DNA from: Leptolyngbya sp. FACHB-60
Lineage (GTDB): Bacteria > Cyanobacteriota > Cyanobacteriia > Phormidesmidales > Phormidesmidaceae
Assembly: GCF_014695775.1 (NCBI RefSeq)
Contig: NZ_JACJOX010000049.1
Location: 62,001 to 126,000, forward strand
Direction: 5' to 3'
Length of the DNA stretch: 64,000 bases
Shown here one piece after another: positions 17,905 to 26,497 of the stretch. Both the position numbers and the translations under genes were made by a program. Every line of letters begins with the position of its first letter. Position 1 is the first letter of the stretch. The notes under the pieces are model-generated. The model was given only the letters and a program-made list of their open reading frames with translations, did no database searches and was not told where the DNA came from.

Positions 17905-18630
17905 ATGAAACCCTATCAGGCCATTCCGATCTGCGATCGCGGTGAACCGCTGGTGCCCATACCCCACGATCGCTTTGCCCTGGTAGAGCCCCATGCCTAC
18001 CAAACGCTGGGGGCCCCCTACGGGAACCAGTCGCCCTATTCCCTAAGAGCAGGTGTGCTCGCCGCCCTGACCGAAGCTCAGGATCAGCTTCAGCAGCAGC
18101 GCCCTGGCTGGCACATACAAATTTTTGACGCCTTTCGCCCTGTGGCGGTGCAGCGGTTTATGGTAGAGCACACTCTCGCAGAACAAGCACGAGCGCGGGG
18201 CTGGGTTGCCGAAGCGCTCACCGCGGCACAGCGCGACGAGGTGATGGCAGAGGTCGTGCAGTTTTGGGCTATGCCCAGCGACGACCCAGCTACACCGCCG
18301 CCCCACAGCACTGGGGCCGCGCTCGATGTGACGCTGCTCGATGCTACCGGAAGTGTGGTCGATATGGGATCGCCCATCGATGAGGTGTCGCCGCGATCGC
18401 ATCCCGACCATTTTGCCAACCGCACAACCCCTGCCGAACAAGCCTTCCATGCCCACCGCACCTTGCTTAACCAGGTGATGGTGGCAGCGGGGTTTCGCCG
18501 CCATCCCAGCGAGTGGTGGCACTTTTCGTTGGGCGATCAGCTCTGGGCCTGGCTGCGACGGCAAGAAACCGGCAGCGACAAGTTTTTGGCCCACTATGGG
18601 CGCGCCTCGGTAGACTTGTGGGTACAGTGA
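17905..18630 (+). CDS. D-alanyl-D-alanine dipeptidase (VanX/DdpX-like, peptidase M15D)
   Basis: 241 residues. Zinc-binding and catalytic motifs of M15 enzymes are visible: the conserved Arg in IFDAFRPVAVQRFM, SxHxxGxAxD as HSTGAALDVTL, and the distal EWWHFS. It hydrolyses D-Ala-D-Ala released in murein turnover. No signal peptide, so cytoplasmic like DdpX. Association with vancomycin resistance is not implied: no vanA or vanH homologs lie nearby. Confidence 0.88.
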   Translation: MKPYQAIPICDRGEPLVPIPHDRFALVEPHAYQTLGAPYGNQSPYSLRAGVLAALTEAQDQLQQQRPGWHIQIFDAFRPVAVQRFMVEHTLAEQARARGWVAEALTAAQRDEVMAEVVQFWAMPSDDPATPPPHSTGAALDVTLLDATGSVVDMGSPIDEVSPRSHPDHFANRTTPAEQAFHAHRTLLNQVMVAAGFRRHPSEWWHFSLGDQLWAWLRRQETGSDKFLAHYGRASVDLWVQ

Positions 18631-18669
18631 GACCAGCGGATTGGGCAGTACCTAGAGGAGTCAGCGGCG

Positions 18670-19560
18670 ATGAGGGCGACAAAAGTTAGGTCTTGGTTAT
18701 GCCGGTCAACGATTGTCTTGCTAGCGACATTTGCTGCCGCCCCAGCCCACGGCCAATCTACCGTCATTTTGCAGGATGCTTTGCGGCTAGCGGTCTGCTT
18801 GAACGACTGGGATAATGCGATCGCTTATGCCAGCCAGCTCGAACAAGTTTCTGACCTGCCCACCAAAACTCTCGCCCAGCTGGTGACATTTCGCCGCCAA
18901 ATGCAGCTATTTCGCCAAAATCAAACGGTGGTGAGACCTATTGATGGTTGTGAACCCGTGCTCGCTGGGTTTGGCCTGCCGGGCTACACCGGTCGGCCCC
19001 TGGATTTTGACCGAGGAGTTTACTCCAGCGTGGGCCGTGGCACCCCCGTTGTTGCCGCCGACCAGACCCTGCGGCAGTACGAGGCGCTTTGGCAGGCCGG
19101 ACTGGGCGTCACCGCCGACACTCCCCTTGGCCCCCTAGCCGAGGCCCAGCGCGTCAACACCCGCAGCGGCAGCGGCGTGACTACCGGAGCCGTGAGCCGT
19201 CGGGTTGACATTTACGCCTTTCTGGGTGCCCAGGGAGACAGTGCCAACCTTGATTTGACCGTTATTCAGCAGCGCCGTGGGCTGCTCTACACCGACGATG
19301 CCGCCCAGTTGTTTTTGTTTGACGCCGCAGGCCGACTGCTGTCTGCCGGTCGCACCACCGCTGGTCAGCAGCCTTACTTAGCTGTCACACCCCTGCCCGC
19401 TACTGGGGTTTACTATGCTGCCGTCACCACTCCTCAACATCATCCCGTTCTCGACGAGGGTGGATTTATCATTGGCTGGCAGGGCATTGGCACCAGCGCC
19501 ATTACTTACACAATAACCATCGACGGCCTGACCCCTTCTCCAGCTCTGGGCTTGCGGTAG
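18670..19560 (+). CDS. Secreted hypothetical protein, PPC-like C-terminal domain
   Basis: 296 residues. The signal peptide is clear (STIVLLATFAAAPAHGQS, cleavage likely after AHG). Residues ~35-90 are helical, with cysteines in RLAVCLNDWDNA and DGCEPV. The C-terminal ~110 residues (RRVDIYAFLGAQGDSANLDL, QLFLFDAAGRLL, PATGVYYAAVTTPQHHPV) look like a beta-sandwich of the bacterial pre-peptidase C-terminal type. I do not recognise a named family. Starts 39 bases after the dipeptidase, with GAGGAGTCAGCGGCG before the ATG. Confidence 0.6.
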   Translation: MRATKVRSWLCRSTIVLLATFAAAPAHGQSTVILQDALRLAVCLNDWDNAIAYASQLEQVSDLPTKTLAQLVTFRRQMQLFRQNQTVVRPIDGCEPVLAGFGLPGYTGRPLDFDRGVYSSVGRGTPVVAADQTLRQYEALWQAGLGVTADTPLGPLAEAQRVNTRSGSGVTTGAVSRRVDIYAFLGAQGDSANLDLTVIQQRRGLLYTDDAAQLFLFDAAGRLLSAGRTTAGQQPYLAVTPLPATGVYYAAVTTPQHHPVLDEGGFIIGWQGIGTSAITYTITIDGLTPSPALGLR

Positions 19561-19683
19561 AGGTGGAGGTGGAGGAGATAGGGAAGATAAGGGAGATGGG
19601 ACGGCTGGGAAGTGTTGTTCCTCTTCGTCTCCCCCACCTCCTCATCTTCCTCACTTCCTCATCCCCCGCCTTCTCCCCGCCCC
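19561..19683. repeat. Purine-run / pyrimidine-run imperfect hairpin between convergent genes
   Basis: The + strand runs almost purely purine (19561-19610, repeats of GGAGGTGGAGGAGATAGGGA type) and then almost purely pyrimidine (19616-19684, CTCCCCCACCTCCTCATCTT type). The halves pair imperfectly. It separates two convergent genes and probably works as a bidirectional transcript end. Comparable spacers occur at 48325-48368 and 60444-60550. Confidence 0.6.
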
Positions 19684-20934
19684 CTACGGCTGCCGACAAA
19701 TGCCAAACACCGATGTAAACCCGTGCAGAAACGTCGTCTGCCCAACGGGGCCGATCTCGCCGCCGCAGAAAAAGCCTCCTATAGGGAGCCCGGGCAAATA
19801 TTGGGCAAACAGACCGGAGTCAAAGTTGGCCTGGTTATAGAGCCCCGCACCGCGTCCCATGCAGGCAAACATTAGCGCTCCGGCGGGGGCGATCGCGACA
19901 GGAGCCTGCTGCTGGTAGCGCTGCAATAGGGTTTCGAGATCGGTGGCGGAGGTGTGGGCATCGCGCAGATGAAACTGCACGCGTTGCCCAGGGCGCAGCC
20001 GATCGCCCACCGCGATCGCGCCCATTTTGGGGTCAACCCCCAGCAGCGTGCGAATCAAAAAGTCACCTGGGCTGAGGCTAAGCTTAAAGCTGTCCTGAGC
20101 CATACCGATGAAGAGGGAACTCTGGGCGAGCTGGCGATCGCCTTCGGGCAGAGTTTCAAACAGCTCTTGCAGCAGCTCTAGGGGCGGGCGCGCCGAGTCG
20201 CTGTCCTCTGGGTCACTCAAAGACAGCAAAATGTTGCGCTCGGCCTTATCAACCCGATAGACCGGGCCGATGGGGCGACAGCCCTGGGCCACAATGGTGT
20301 CGAGCACGATCGGCCCGGTTAGGGCTACCCCGACCGCGCCTTCGGTATGTAGGGTGCGATCGCAAAACAGCCCACTGTGGCGATTAAACCCATCGACGCT
20401 GGCCAAACCGCCAATCTTCACGCCGCTGGGGTAGGCAAAATCAAGCCCTTGGAGCAGGTCGGTCACCTTGGATGAAAACGGGTCAGCCATCAAAATAAAC
20501 TGGGGGTTGGCCTCTGGTGCGACCCCCATCAGCTCAGACCAGGCGTCGGGTGGGCTATCTAAATCGGGGAGGTCATCGCTCGACAGATGAAAGCTCTGTA
20601 CCGTGACCCCTGGTAGCCGAGCCAGCGTCAGACTAAGGGCTGGGGCGTCCTCTAGTTCTTGGGGGTGGCCCTGGTCATCCATGCCCACAATGCCGCCACC
20701 GCTGCACCCCACCAACGCCGGTATGGGCAAGAGGTCGTGGAGCAGGGGCAGCAGGCGAGCAAACTCGCTGGTAAACGACGACGAGATGAACACAATGCCC
20801 AGATCAGGGGCTCCCGTCAATCGATCCTTAAGCTGCTCTACCACGTCCTTCACCGCTCCCTCTAGAGAGGGACGGGTCGACACCGCATTAGCCCACTCCA
20901 TGGGCAGGTGGTCGAGTTGGGGAATGTCGGTCAT
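19684..20934 (-). CDS. FIST domain protein (FIST_N + FIST_C)
   Basis: 416 residues. FIST N domain with PDLGIVFISSSFTSEFARLL, LVGCSGGGIVGM and GGLASVDGFNRHSG; FIST C domain with SSLFIGMAQDSFKLSLSPGD, LIRTLLGVDPKMGAIAVGD, FACMGRGAGLYNQANFDSGL and the ending PIGGFFCGGEIGPVGQ. FIST is a small-ligand (amino-acid-like) sensory domain, normally fused to kinases or cyclases; here it stands alone and must signal through a partner. No such gene adjoins it. Confidence 0.87.
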   Translation of the reverse strand: MTDIPQLDHLPMEWANAVSTRPSLEGAVKDVVEQLKDRLTGAPDLGIVFISSSFTSEFARLLPLLHDLLPIPALVGCSGGGIVGMDDQGHPQELEDAPALSLTLARLPGVTVQSFHLSSDDLPDLDSPPDAWSELMGVAPEANPQFILMADPFSSKVTDLLQGLDFAYPSGVKIGGLASVDGFNRHSGLFCDRTLHTEGAVGVALTGPIVLDTIVAQGCRPIGPVYRVDKAERNILLSLSDPEDSDSARPPLELLQELFETLPEGDRQLAQSSLFIGMAQDSFKLSLSPGDFLIRTLLGVDPKMGAIAVGDRLRPGQRVQFHLRDAHTSATDLETLLQRYQQQAPVAIAPAGALMFACMGRGAGLYNQANFDSGLFAQYLPGLPIGGFFCGGEIGPVGQTTFLHGFTSVFGICRQP

Positions 20935-21270
20935 TGGGTAGCCCCCTCCTTGGGTGGTTCCAGTCTAGATCGGATTGCTCCTCCCCCTAAGTAAATTCAC
21001 TTGGGGCCAGAATGTTCAGCGGTTACCCCGGCCATTGTGGAGATGTGTACAATGGGTGATGAGTACTTATACTGACCTCATCTAGGTCAACCGGGGGGTC
21101 TGTCAAGGGCGTAACCTTGCCTCTATGGGGTAGAGTTTTCACCGCCGAACCCTCTGAATCGGTGCAGTATACTGAGCCTGGAGTCGGGATCTGACAATCT
21201 AAATCAATAGTTTGCCCTGCCGCCTAGGCCACAGGCCCCCGCTAGTTGTTTACAAACGGTAAGAAAGGAT
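20935..21270. other. 336-bp divergent spacer upstream of FIST gene and cp12
   Basis: It contains the promoters of both flanking genes. A GTAAGAAAGGA Shine-Dalgarno stretch lies just before the CP12 ATG. A weak CCCC-TAAGT/ACTTGGGG hairpin lies at 20983-21006. No gene, riboswitch or convincing promoter hexamers could be supported by eye. Confidence 0.5.
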
Positions 21271-21498
21271 ATGAGCGAGAACATCAAAGAGCGCATTGAA
21301 AAAGAAATTGAAGGTGCTCGGGCCGCCTGTGATGCCACTGGTGGCAGCTCCCAGGAGTGTGCTGCCGCTTGGGATGCCGTAGAAGAGCTTCAGGCAGAAG
21401 CCTCTCACCAGCGCGACAAAGGCACCGATAAAACCTCTTTAGAAACCTACTGCGACAACAACCCCGAAGCTGACGAGTGCCGAGTGTACGACACCTAA
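21271..21498 (+). CDS. cp12: CP12, Calvin-cycle regulatory protein
   Basis: 75 residues, the usual length. Both redox cysteine pairs are present: N-terminal CDATGGSSQEC (Cys21 and Cys31 region) and C-terminal YCDNNPEADECRVYD. The core AWDAVEELQAEASHQ carries the conserved AWD_VEEL motif. CP12 scaffolds GAPDH and phosphoribulokinase into an inactive complex in the dark under thiol control. Highly acidic and intrinsically disordered as expected. Confidence 0.95.
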   Translation: MSENIKERIEKEIEGARAACDATGGSSQECAAAWDAVEELQAEASHQRDKGTDKTSLETYCDNNPEADECRVYDT

Positions 21499-21534
21499 GC
21501 TAATAGGCCACCTCACGAGAGGTTAAAGTGCTGC

Positions 21535-21563
21535 AAAAACGTCTCGATCGCCGGGGCGTTTTT
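21535..21563 (+). terminator. Possible terminator after cp12
   Basis: AAAAACG at 21535-21541 pairs with CGTTTTT at 21557-21563, enclosing a GC-rich interior with only partial further pairing. T-run present. Weak stem, so low confidence. Confidence 0.4.
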
Positions 21564-21625
21564 GGCATTTTAATCCCCGTTCTTTGTGTGTTGTACTTGA
21601 ACCTATTCATCAACCGATCGCCGCT

Positions 21626-21982
21626 ATGACGCTAACAGTCTATGGCATTCCTACCTGTAGCACCTGCAAAAAAGCCCTGCAATGGTTAGATGGCCGCGCC
21701 CTTGCCTACGACTTTATCAATACCAGAGAACACCCTCCCAGCCGCGCCATGATCACGGCTTGGGTAGACAGCCTAGGCAGCAAGCCCATGCGCAATACCT
21801 CCGGGCAATCCTACCGGGCTTTGGGAGATGAGAAGCAGACTTGGGATGATCCTGAGTGGGTCAACGCTTTCACCAACGATGCCATGCTGCTGAAGCGCCC
21901 CCTGTTTGTCAAAGACGGCCAGGCTGTGCTGGTTGGGTTTCGGGCGACCGAGGCCGAGCTGAACAGCATTCTAGCTGGCTAG
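21626..21982 (+). CDS. Spx/ArsC (arsenate reductase-like) family protein
   Basis: 118 residues, thioredoxin-like ArsC/Spx fold. CxxC motif in YGIPTCSTCKKALQWLDG at residues ~5-22; RNTSGQSYRALG and LLKRPLFVKDGQAVLVGFR complete the family pattern. The CSTC form is seen in Spx/MgsR-type and YffB-type proteins; the substrate (arsenate, glutathione disulfide, or a regulatory role) cannot be told. Start ATG 21626 is chosen over 21584. Confidence 0.82.
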   Translation: MTLTVYGIPTCSTCKKALQWLDGRALAYDFINTREHPPSRAMITAWVDSLGSKPMRNTSGQSYRALGDEKQTWDDPEWVNAFTNDAMLLKRPLFVKDGQAVLVGFRATEAELNSILAG

Positions 21983-22084
21983 ATGTATCGGGCTGCGATC
22001 GCCAGTCGGAAGCCAGTGCGTAGGACTGTGATGATACAAAACGCGCCATGGTGCCGCTAGCTAGCGCCGCTATCCTTAGCAATT

Positions 22085-22117
22085 AAAAGCTCCGACCCTC
22101 TTCAGATCGGAGCTTTT
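22085..22117. terminator. Bidirectional terminator between convergent genes
   Basis: AAAAGCTCCGA (22085-22095) and TCGGAGCTTTT (22107-22117) form a perfect 11-bp stem with an 11-base loop, with A- and T-runs at both feet. It serves the + strand Spx-like gene and the - strand CsbD gene. Confidence 0.92.
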
Positions 22118-22152
22118 AAGATTAGACACCCTTGAGAGAGCTGCTTAAAGCA

Positions 22153-22335
22153 TTAGTCAATGGCGCGCTTGACGTTATCTTTTGCGTCTTCTACACCGTG
22201 GCGCACATCGGACTCAGCTTGCTTGGCCTTGCCTTTGGCTTGAGCTTCGTCATCGCCTGTCAGCTTGCCAGCGCCTTCTTGAAGCTTGCCTTCAACATCT
22301 TTGGCAGCGGCCTTAGCTCTATCTTCAATAGACAT
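22153..22335 (-). CDS. CsbD family stress protein
   Basis: 60 residues, highly charged and Ala/Lys-rich. MSIEDRAKAAAKDVEGKLQE, GAGKLTGDDEAQAKGKAKQA fits the CsbD pattern (general stress proteins of unknown mechanism). GGAGATGATTAC precedes the ATG on the minus strand. The 230-bp divergent spacer 22336-22571 holds its promoter. Confidence 0.88.
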   Translation of the reverse strand: MSIEDRAKAAAKDVEGKLQEGAGKLTGDDEAQAKGKAKQAESDVRHGVEDAKDNVKRAID

Positions 22336-22571
22336 AATGTAATCATCTCCTAAGAGGTTACCTCTATAGCTTAGAGCGAGATAAAGGCAGGCCCCTCTGT
22401 AGATAGATAGAAAGAAGGCTCTCTCAAAATGTAGGCATTGCTACGATTTGGGCCTGAATGTTTGCTGGGGTAACAGTACAGGTTTGCCTCTAGGGAGTAT
22501 CCTGAATCATCATGGGTGGCTTGTCTCCCAAAACAGACTTTAAACTCAGGACTTAAACTGGGGCTTTGATT

Positions 22572-24647
22572 ATGGAGTATTGGGAATTTCTGCTGCAAAA
22601 GGAGGGTGACCAGAGCTGGTTGCCCCTCGACACCTCCCAGGTAGAAATTTTAGAGGGCCGCTACCGTGTGATGGCCCACACGAGCCACACCAATACCCCG
22701 GTATATATTGAGATTGGCCAGCTCCTGCACGATTCGCAAAGCGATCCGTCCCGGAATCGCCAGCGCTCTGAGGGCGATTCCGGGACGGATACTCGTTCTG
22801 AGTCGGTTCCCGAACGCTTCACGAATCGCGTGCCGCCTCAACGCCGTACCCTGCGTCGCCAGGGCGAAATCAATGAAAACGGCCTGATGGTTGTCATGCC
22901 CTTTACCCGCTTAGGTGAGGGAACATGGGATATCCAATGCGCTAGTGCGATCGCCCCAGAGGCAAACCCAGAAGATGCCGATGCTCCCTCACCCTGGCGC
23001 TATGCGGTGCAACTGCAGGTGGTGGCCCAAGACTCCGCCGACGAGGGCGACTGGTTTGCCGATGACGGCAGTGCTGGTTTAGGCGCGATCGCCGCCTCTC
23101 GCCTACCCCTAGCTGCTGAAGCCGCCTCGGTTCCGATCATAGAGCTCCAGGCCGCAGCGGCTGCTATGGACGCGTTTCAGAGTCAGCTGGCCGCCTCAGC
23201 TCAGGCTCCCTGGGCCTACGGGCTGACCCTGCCCCATGCGGCGCTCTTGGGCAGCGCTGGTGAAAGCCTGGGGCTAACGGCGACGGTGACTGGCCCCTCT
23301 GACGGCGCTTGCCCGCCTCTGACCCTGGTGCTACGGCTATCGGACCCCCAAACAGCGGTTACTGTGGCGATGGCTCCGGTGCCGCTGGCGGTGGCGATGC
23401 TGCCTAGCACCATGACGCTGACCGTAACCGTGCCCACTCAGCTATCGACCCGGCTGCTACTAGGGGAAGTAGGGCTCTTTGTTGGGACTGAGATAGCAGC
23501 CCTACAGCGATTTACGGTCACGGTGGATGTGGCCTCGCTGTTTGATGCGATCGCCAACCAGGCTGAAACCGAATCAGGTCTAGACGTTGTCTTCCCAGCC
23601 GAAGACTTGGAGGAAGGCCCGGCCTCTCCCCTGCCCCCTGCCCCCGATCTCAAAACCTGGGACATTGTCGGTCGGTCGGCACCGCCTCGGCAGATGCCCA
23701 TTCTTACTCTGCCCCGCAACAGTTCTGAGTTGCCGCCCAAAATTTACTATCCCTCTCCCCACGAGGCGGCCGCCCGTCAACCGTCGCTGCCCCTGGTAGG
23801 TCGCTCTCGCCCCGTTCCGCCGCCCTCCGGCGATCGCAGCCCTGACAGTCTGAGCGATCCCGCTACGCCCCGCCCAGAGCCAGTCCGGGGGCTTAGCTTG
23901 CCGCCGATTGCCTCGCCGCCCCAGGCCGATGATTCCATTGCCATCTTGACTGGGCAGGCATCTCCTAGTGCCATTTCTAAACCCCGTGATGCGGTACCCC
24001 AGCTGATGTCCCACGAGGCCATGGGGTTCAGAGACCTCAAGCTGCAAGACCGCTTTTGGAATCGACTCAACGATCTAGCCATCAACCTTCAGCAGGAGGC
24101 GATCGAGCAGCGCAGCGAGGTCGCCGCTGCCCCGCTGGAAACTCTGGTAGGAGCTCCGGTTGAGCCGCCGCCGTTTATCCCGTTTGTCGGCGAGGTGGTG
24201 ATCTATGAAGACGAGGACCCCACCCTGCGCGACTTAGAAGCGGCGGCGGTGCCTGTCCCCCAGACCGACGAGCCACCTGAGATGGTGACCCCGCCCATGC
24301 CCCTCCTGGAGCTACCAGAGGGTGACCTGATTGCGGGTGAGCCAGTAGTCGTGACTCTGCGGGTGCCTTTTCACCCCAACCGCCTGTACCTCAAAGTGTG
24401 GATTACTGACCCCCAAACCCGCACCCTGGCCGACGAGCCTCGCCAGGTGCTCAACTTGCTTCCCAACGGCCAGGGGCAGCTTGAGGGCAATCTCCAGCTA
24501 ACGGCTCCCTTTGGTTGTTTAGAGGCGTGGTTTGAGGCCATTGCTGTAGACATGGTCACCCAGCAGGAGAGCTATAAGGTCTCGGTCAGTCGTGCGATCG
24601 CCCCTGCCGGACTATCCCCAACGTCCTTAGACGAATTTCAAATTTAG
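22572..24647 (+). CDS. Large cyanobacterial hypothetical protein, proline-rich, with an in-frame repeat-element insertion
   Basis: 691 residues; no named family recognised. The N terminus MEYWEFLLQKEGDQSWLPLD is a compact domain. Residues ~57-86 (around RNRQRSEGDSGTDTRSES) are encoded by a short repeat element (see 22744-22829) and look foreign. The middle has Ala/Val-rich beta-like sequence; ~350-480 is a Pro/Ser-rich linker. A C-terminal beta domain (ELPEGDLIAGEPVVVTLRVP, LYLKVWITDPQTRTL, LEAWFEAIAVDM) may be Ig-like. No signal peptide or membrane helix. ATG 22572 is preferred to a TTG six bases earlier. Confidence 0.75.
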   Translation: MEYWEFLLQKEGDQSWLPLDTSQVEILEGRYRVMAHTSHTNTPVYIEIGQLLHDSQSDPSRNRQRSEGDSGTDTRSESVPERFTNRVPPQRRTLRRQGEINENGLMVVMPFTRLGEGTWDIQCASAIAPEANPEDADAPSPWRYAVQLQVVAQDSADEGDWFADDGSAGLGAIAASRLPLAAEAASVPIIELQAAAAAMDAFQSQLAASAQAPWAYGLTLPHAALLGSAGESLGLTATVTGPSDGACPPLTLVLRLSDPQTAVTVAMAPVPLAVAMLPSTMTLTVTVPTQLSTRLLLGEVGLFVGTEIAALQRFTVTVDVASLFDAIANQAETESGLDVVFPAEDLEEGPASPLPPAPDLKTWDIVGRSAPPRQMPILTLPRNSSELPPKIYYPSPHEAAARQPSLPLVGRSRPVPPPSGDRSPDSLSDPATPRPEPVRGLSLPPIASPPQADDSIAILTGQASPSAISKPRDAVPQLMSHEAMGFRDLKLQDRFWNRLNDLAINLQQEAIEQRSEVAAAPLETLVGAPVEPPPFIPFVGEVVIYEDEDPTLRDLEAAAVPVPQTDEPPEMVTPPMPLLELPEGDLIAGEPVVVTLRVPFHPNRLYLKVWITDPQTRTLADEPRQVLNLLPNGQGQLEGNLQLTAPFGCLEAWFEAIAVDMVTQQESYKVSVSRAIAPAGLSPTSLDEFQI
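22744..22829 (+). repeat. In-frame palindromic repeat element, copy A
   Basis: Positions 22774-22829 (56 bases) align without gaps to 58840-58895, with 48 identities; the 22 bases at 22785-22806 are identical. Ends GCGATTC and GAATCGC form a 7-bp terminal inverted repeat. Upstream, 22744-22761 is an exact reverse complement of 22773-22790, adding an 18-bp hairpin. The element lies inside an open frame and is read as protein (GTDTRSESVPERFTNR). Confidence 0.85.
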
Positions 24648-25065
24648 AGATGCCCTTGAGGAAATCACAGGAAAACGCAAAGCCATGAGGATGAGGTTTT
24701 GCAACGAATCCTAAGTAATTCCCGCAAAAATTAGGGTTCTATAGTGGTGATACCCCTACAATGATGGCGGCTTTTCTAAACTAAATCGTGAGTTGGTTTG
24801 CTGACTTAATACGTTTGGATTGAGCTTAGAAGAGTTTGTTTGGTCGTGACCGTTGGCCGTGGCTGGCTTAGGTCTGGGCTTGGGGCCAGCGACCCAGGTT
24901 TTAGGTCTGGGTAACTGAGATTCAGCTGTTGATATTGGGTTGTCAGCTTGACTATCAGACGGTCTGATAAGTGGTTGAGCTCAAAGGTTTGCCCCCAATT
25001 ACCAGGGCTAAGGTAAAGAAACTATTCCCCCTATCACAAATCGCTATCTACTAGGACGGGTGACC
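24648..25065. other. 418-bp spacer with an operator-like palindrome at 24953-24969
   Basis: TATCAGAC, one central G, then GTCTGATA form an 8+1+8 palindrome about 95 bases upstream of the SLH gene, resembling a dimeric regulator site or small hairpin. No gene is seen in this spacer; the sequence between 24720 and 24950 is unremarkable. Confidence 0.35.
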
Positions 25066-26418
25066 ATGAATTTTATGTCAATTTTGAAAGCGGCTGCGCT
25101 GACTGCGGCTACCCTCGGGGTAGTGGGCGGAGCAGGGCATGCCGTTGCCCCCAACCCCACCTCAGTTCAGCCAGCAGTGCGCGAGACAGGCACGCTGCTG
25201 GCCCAGACCTTTGGCAATATCGCTATCAATGAGGCCAATTTTTTGGTGGTGGCGGTGCCGGGTAGCACCTCCCAACCCTACCGACTCTATATTGTGGAGC
25301 AGCTCCAGCCCAACCCTCCCTGCTGGACGATTGCCAACCCTGGCGGCGAACCCACTCAAGTAAACGCCCTGTGGAATACCTTTGACTTTACGGGGGTCTG
25401 TCGCCTCCAACGCGATACCAATGGCTATGCTATCCGGTTGGCGGGCCAAGACCTGTCGGGGGTTCGATTTGAGGTCAACCAGCGCGACGGTGACTTGCTG
25501 CTGCAATTTGCGCCTAGCACCGTCTCTCGCGAGCGCATCACCATCGGTCGCGCCAATGGCATTAGCCCCACGGGCTTTACGCAGCTTGATCTCAACCCTG
25601 GCTGGTCACTGACTAAGCGCACCTTTAATGGGGCGATCGTCAGCTCGCACCTGGTGTATTTCACCAACGAACTGACCCTGGCCCAGATTCAGGGAGGGCA
25701 AACCGGTGGCACGCCACCAGTGACGCCGCCCGTGACGCCGCCCGTGACGCCACCCGCCGTGGCCTTCAACGATATTCGGGGCAACCGCTATGCTGCCGAG
25801 ATCACCCGTGCGTCTAGCCTAGGGGTAATTTCTGGCTTCCCTGAAGATGGCACCTTCCGGCCCACCGCGCCGCTCACCCGCGAGCAGGCAGTTTCCGTAA
25901 TGATGGAAACTGCTAGGAAAGTTCTACCGACCTCGGCGTTGGCTAACCTGCCCCAGTCAGTCTTTAGTGCTCCCTTCTCTGATGTAGCCGCCAACCGCTG
26001 GAGCGCGGTCAAAATTCAGCAGGCTAAGCAGTTGGGCATCGTGGCGGGTGACGCTGGCAGCGGCAACTTCCGACCGACCGACAACGTCTCTCGGGCCGAA
26101 CTGATGGCGATGACCTACAAGCTAGCCCTCGTTCGAGCTAATGCTGGCGCGGGCGATGCCACCAGCACCAGCCCGGTGCCGGGCATCGACCAGACCACTC
26201 GGGGAATTATTCCCAACATTAGCAACCCGCCTACCTTTACTGATATCAGCGGTCACTGGGGCGAGTCCACGATTAGGCAGATGGCGGCCTTCTGCGCGAT
26301 CGCAACCCCCCTCAACGAAACCGGGACCAACTTTGCGCCCAACTCCAACGCGCTGCGCGACTATACCGCCGCCGCTGCCGTGCGGGCGATTGACTGCCCA
26401 GCTGCACGACCTCAGTAG
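25066..26418 (+). CDS. Secreted DUF3747 / S-layer homology (SLH) domain protein
   Basis: 450 residues. Signal peptide (MSILKAAALTAATLGVVGGAG) with cleavage near AVA-PNP. Residues ~50-205 form the cyanobacterial DUF3747 domain (NIAINEANFLVVAVPGSTSQ, PPCWTI, FDFTGVCRLQRDTNGYAIRL). A PPVT linker of three repeated GTGACGCCGCCC-type units follows, then SLH repeats: AVAFNDIRGNRYAAEITRAS, ISGFPEDGTFRPTAPLTREQ, IVAGDAGSGNFRPTDNVSRA and FTDISGHWGESTIRQM. Cell-wall anchored. GTG 25060 is an alternative start. Confidence 0.87.
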   Translation: MNFMSILKAAALTAATLGVVGGAGHAVAPNPTSVQPAVRETGTLLAQTFGNIAINEANFLVVAVPGSTSQPYRLYIVEQLQPNPPCWTIANPGGEPTQVNALWNTFDFTGVCRLQRDTNGYAIRLAGQDLSGVRFEVNQRDGDLLLQFAPSTVSRERITIGRANGISPTGFTQLDLNPGWSLTKRTFNGAIVSSHLVYFTNELTLAQIQGGQTGGTPPVTPPVTPPVTPPAVAFNDIRGNRYAAEITRASSLGVISGFPEDGTFRPTAPLTREQAVSVMMETARKVLPTSALANLPQSVFSAPFSDVAANRWSAVKIQQAKQLGIVAGDAGSGNFRPTDNVSRAELMAMTYKLALVRANAGAGDATSTSPVPGIDQTTRGIIPNISNPPTFTDISGHWGESTIRQMAAFCAIATPLNETGTNFAPNSNALRDYTAAAAVRAIDCPAARPQ

Positions 26419-26450
26419 GTCAGCCAAGGCACAACTAAGCACTAACTCCA

Positions 26451-26482
26451 GGGTGAGTTCCATACGGAACTCACCCTTTTTT
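26451..26482 (+). terminator. Rho-independent terminator after SLH gene
   Basis: GGGTGAGTTCC (26451-26461), 4-base loop, GGAACTCACCC (26466-26476), then TTTTTT. Perfect 11-bp stem. Confidence 0.96.
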
Positions 26483-26497
26483 GTCGAGTTACCTGGC

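Noticed and set aside
17905-18630. Vancomycin-resistance locus
   Set aside because: Only the dipeptidase is present; no VanH/VanA homologs or two-component pair beside it, so murein turnover is more likely.
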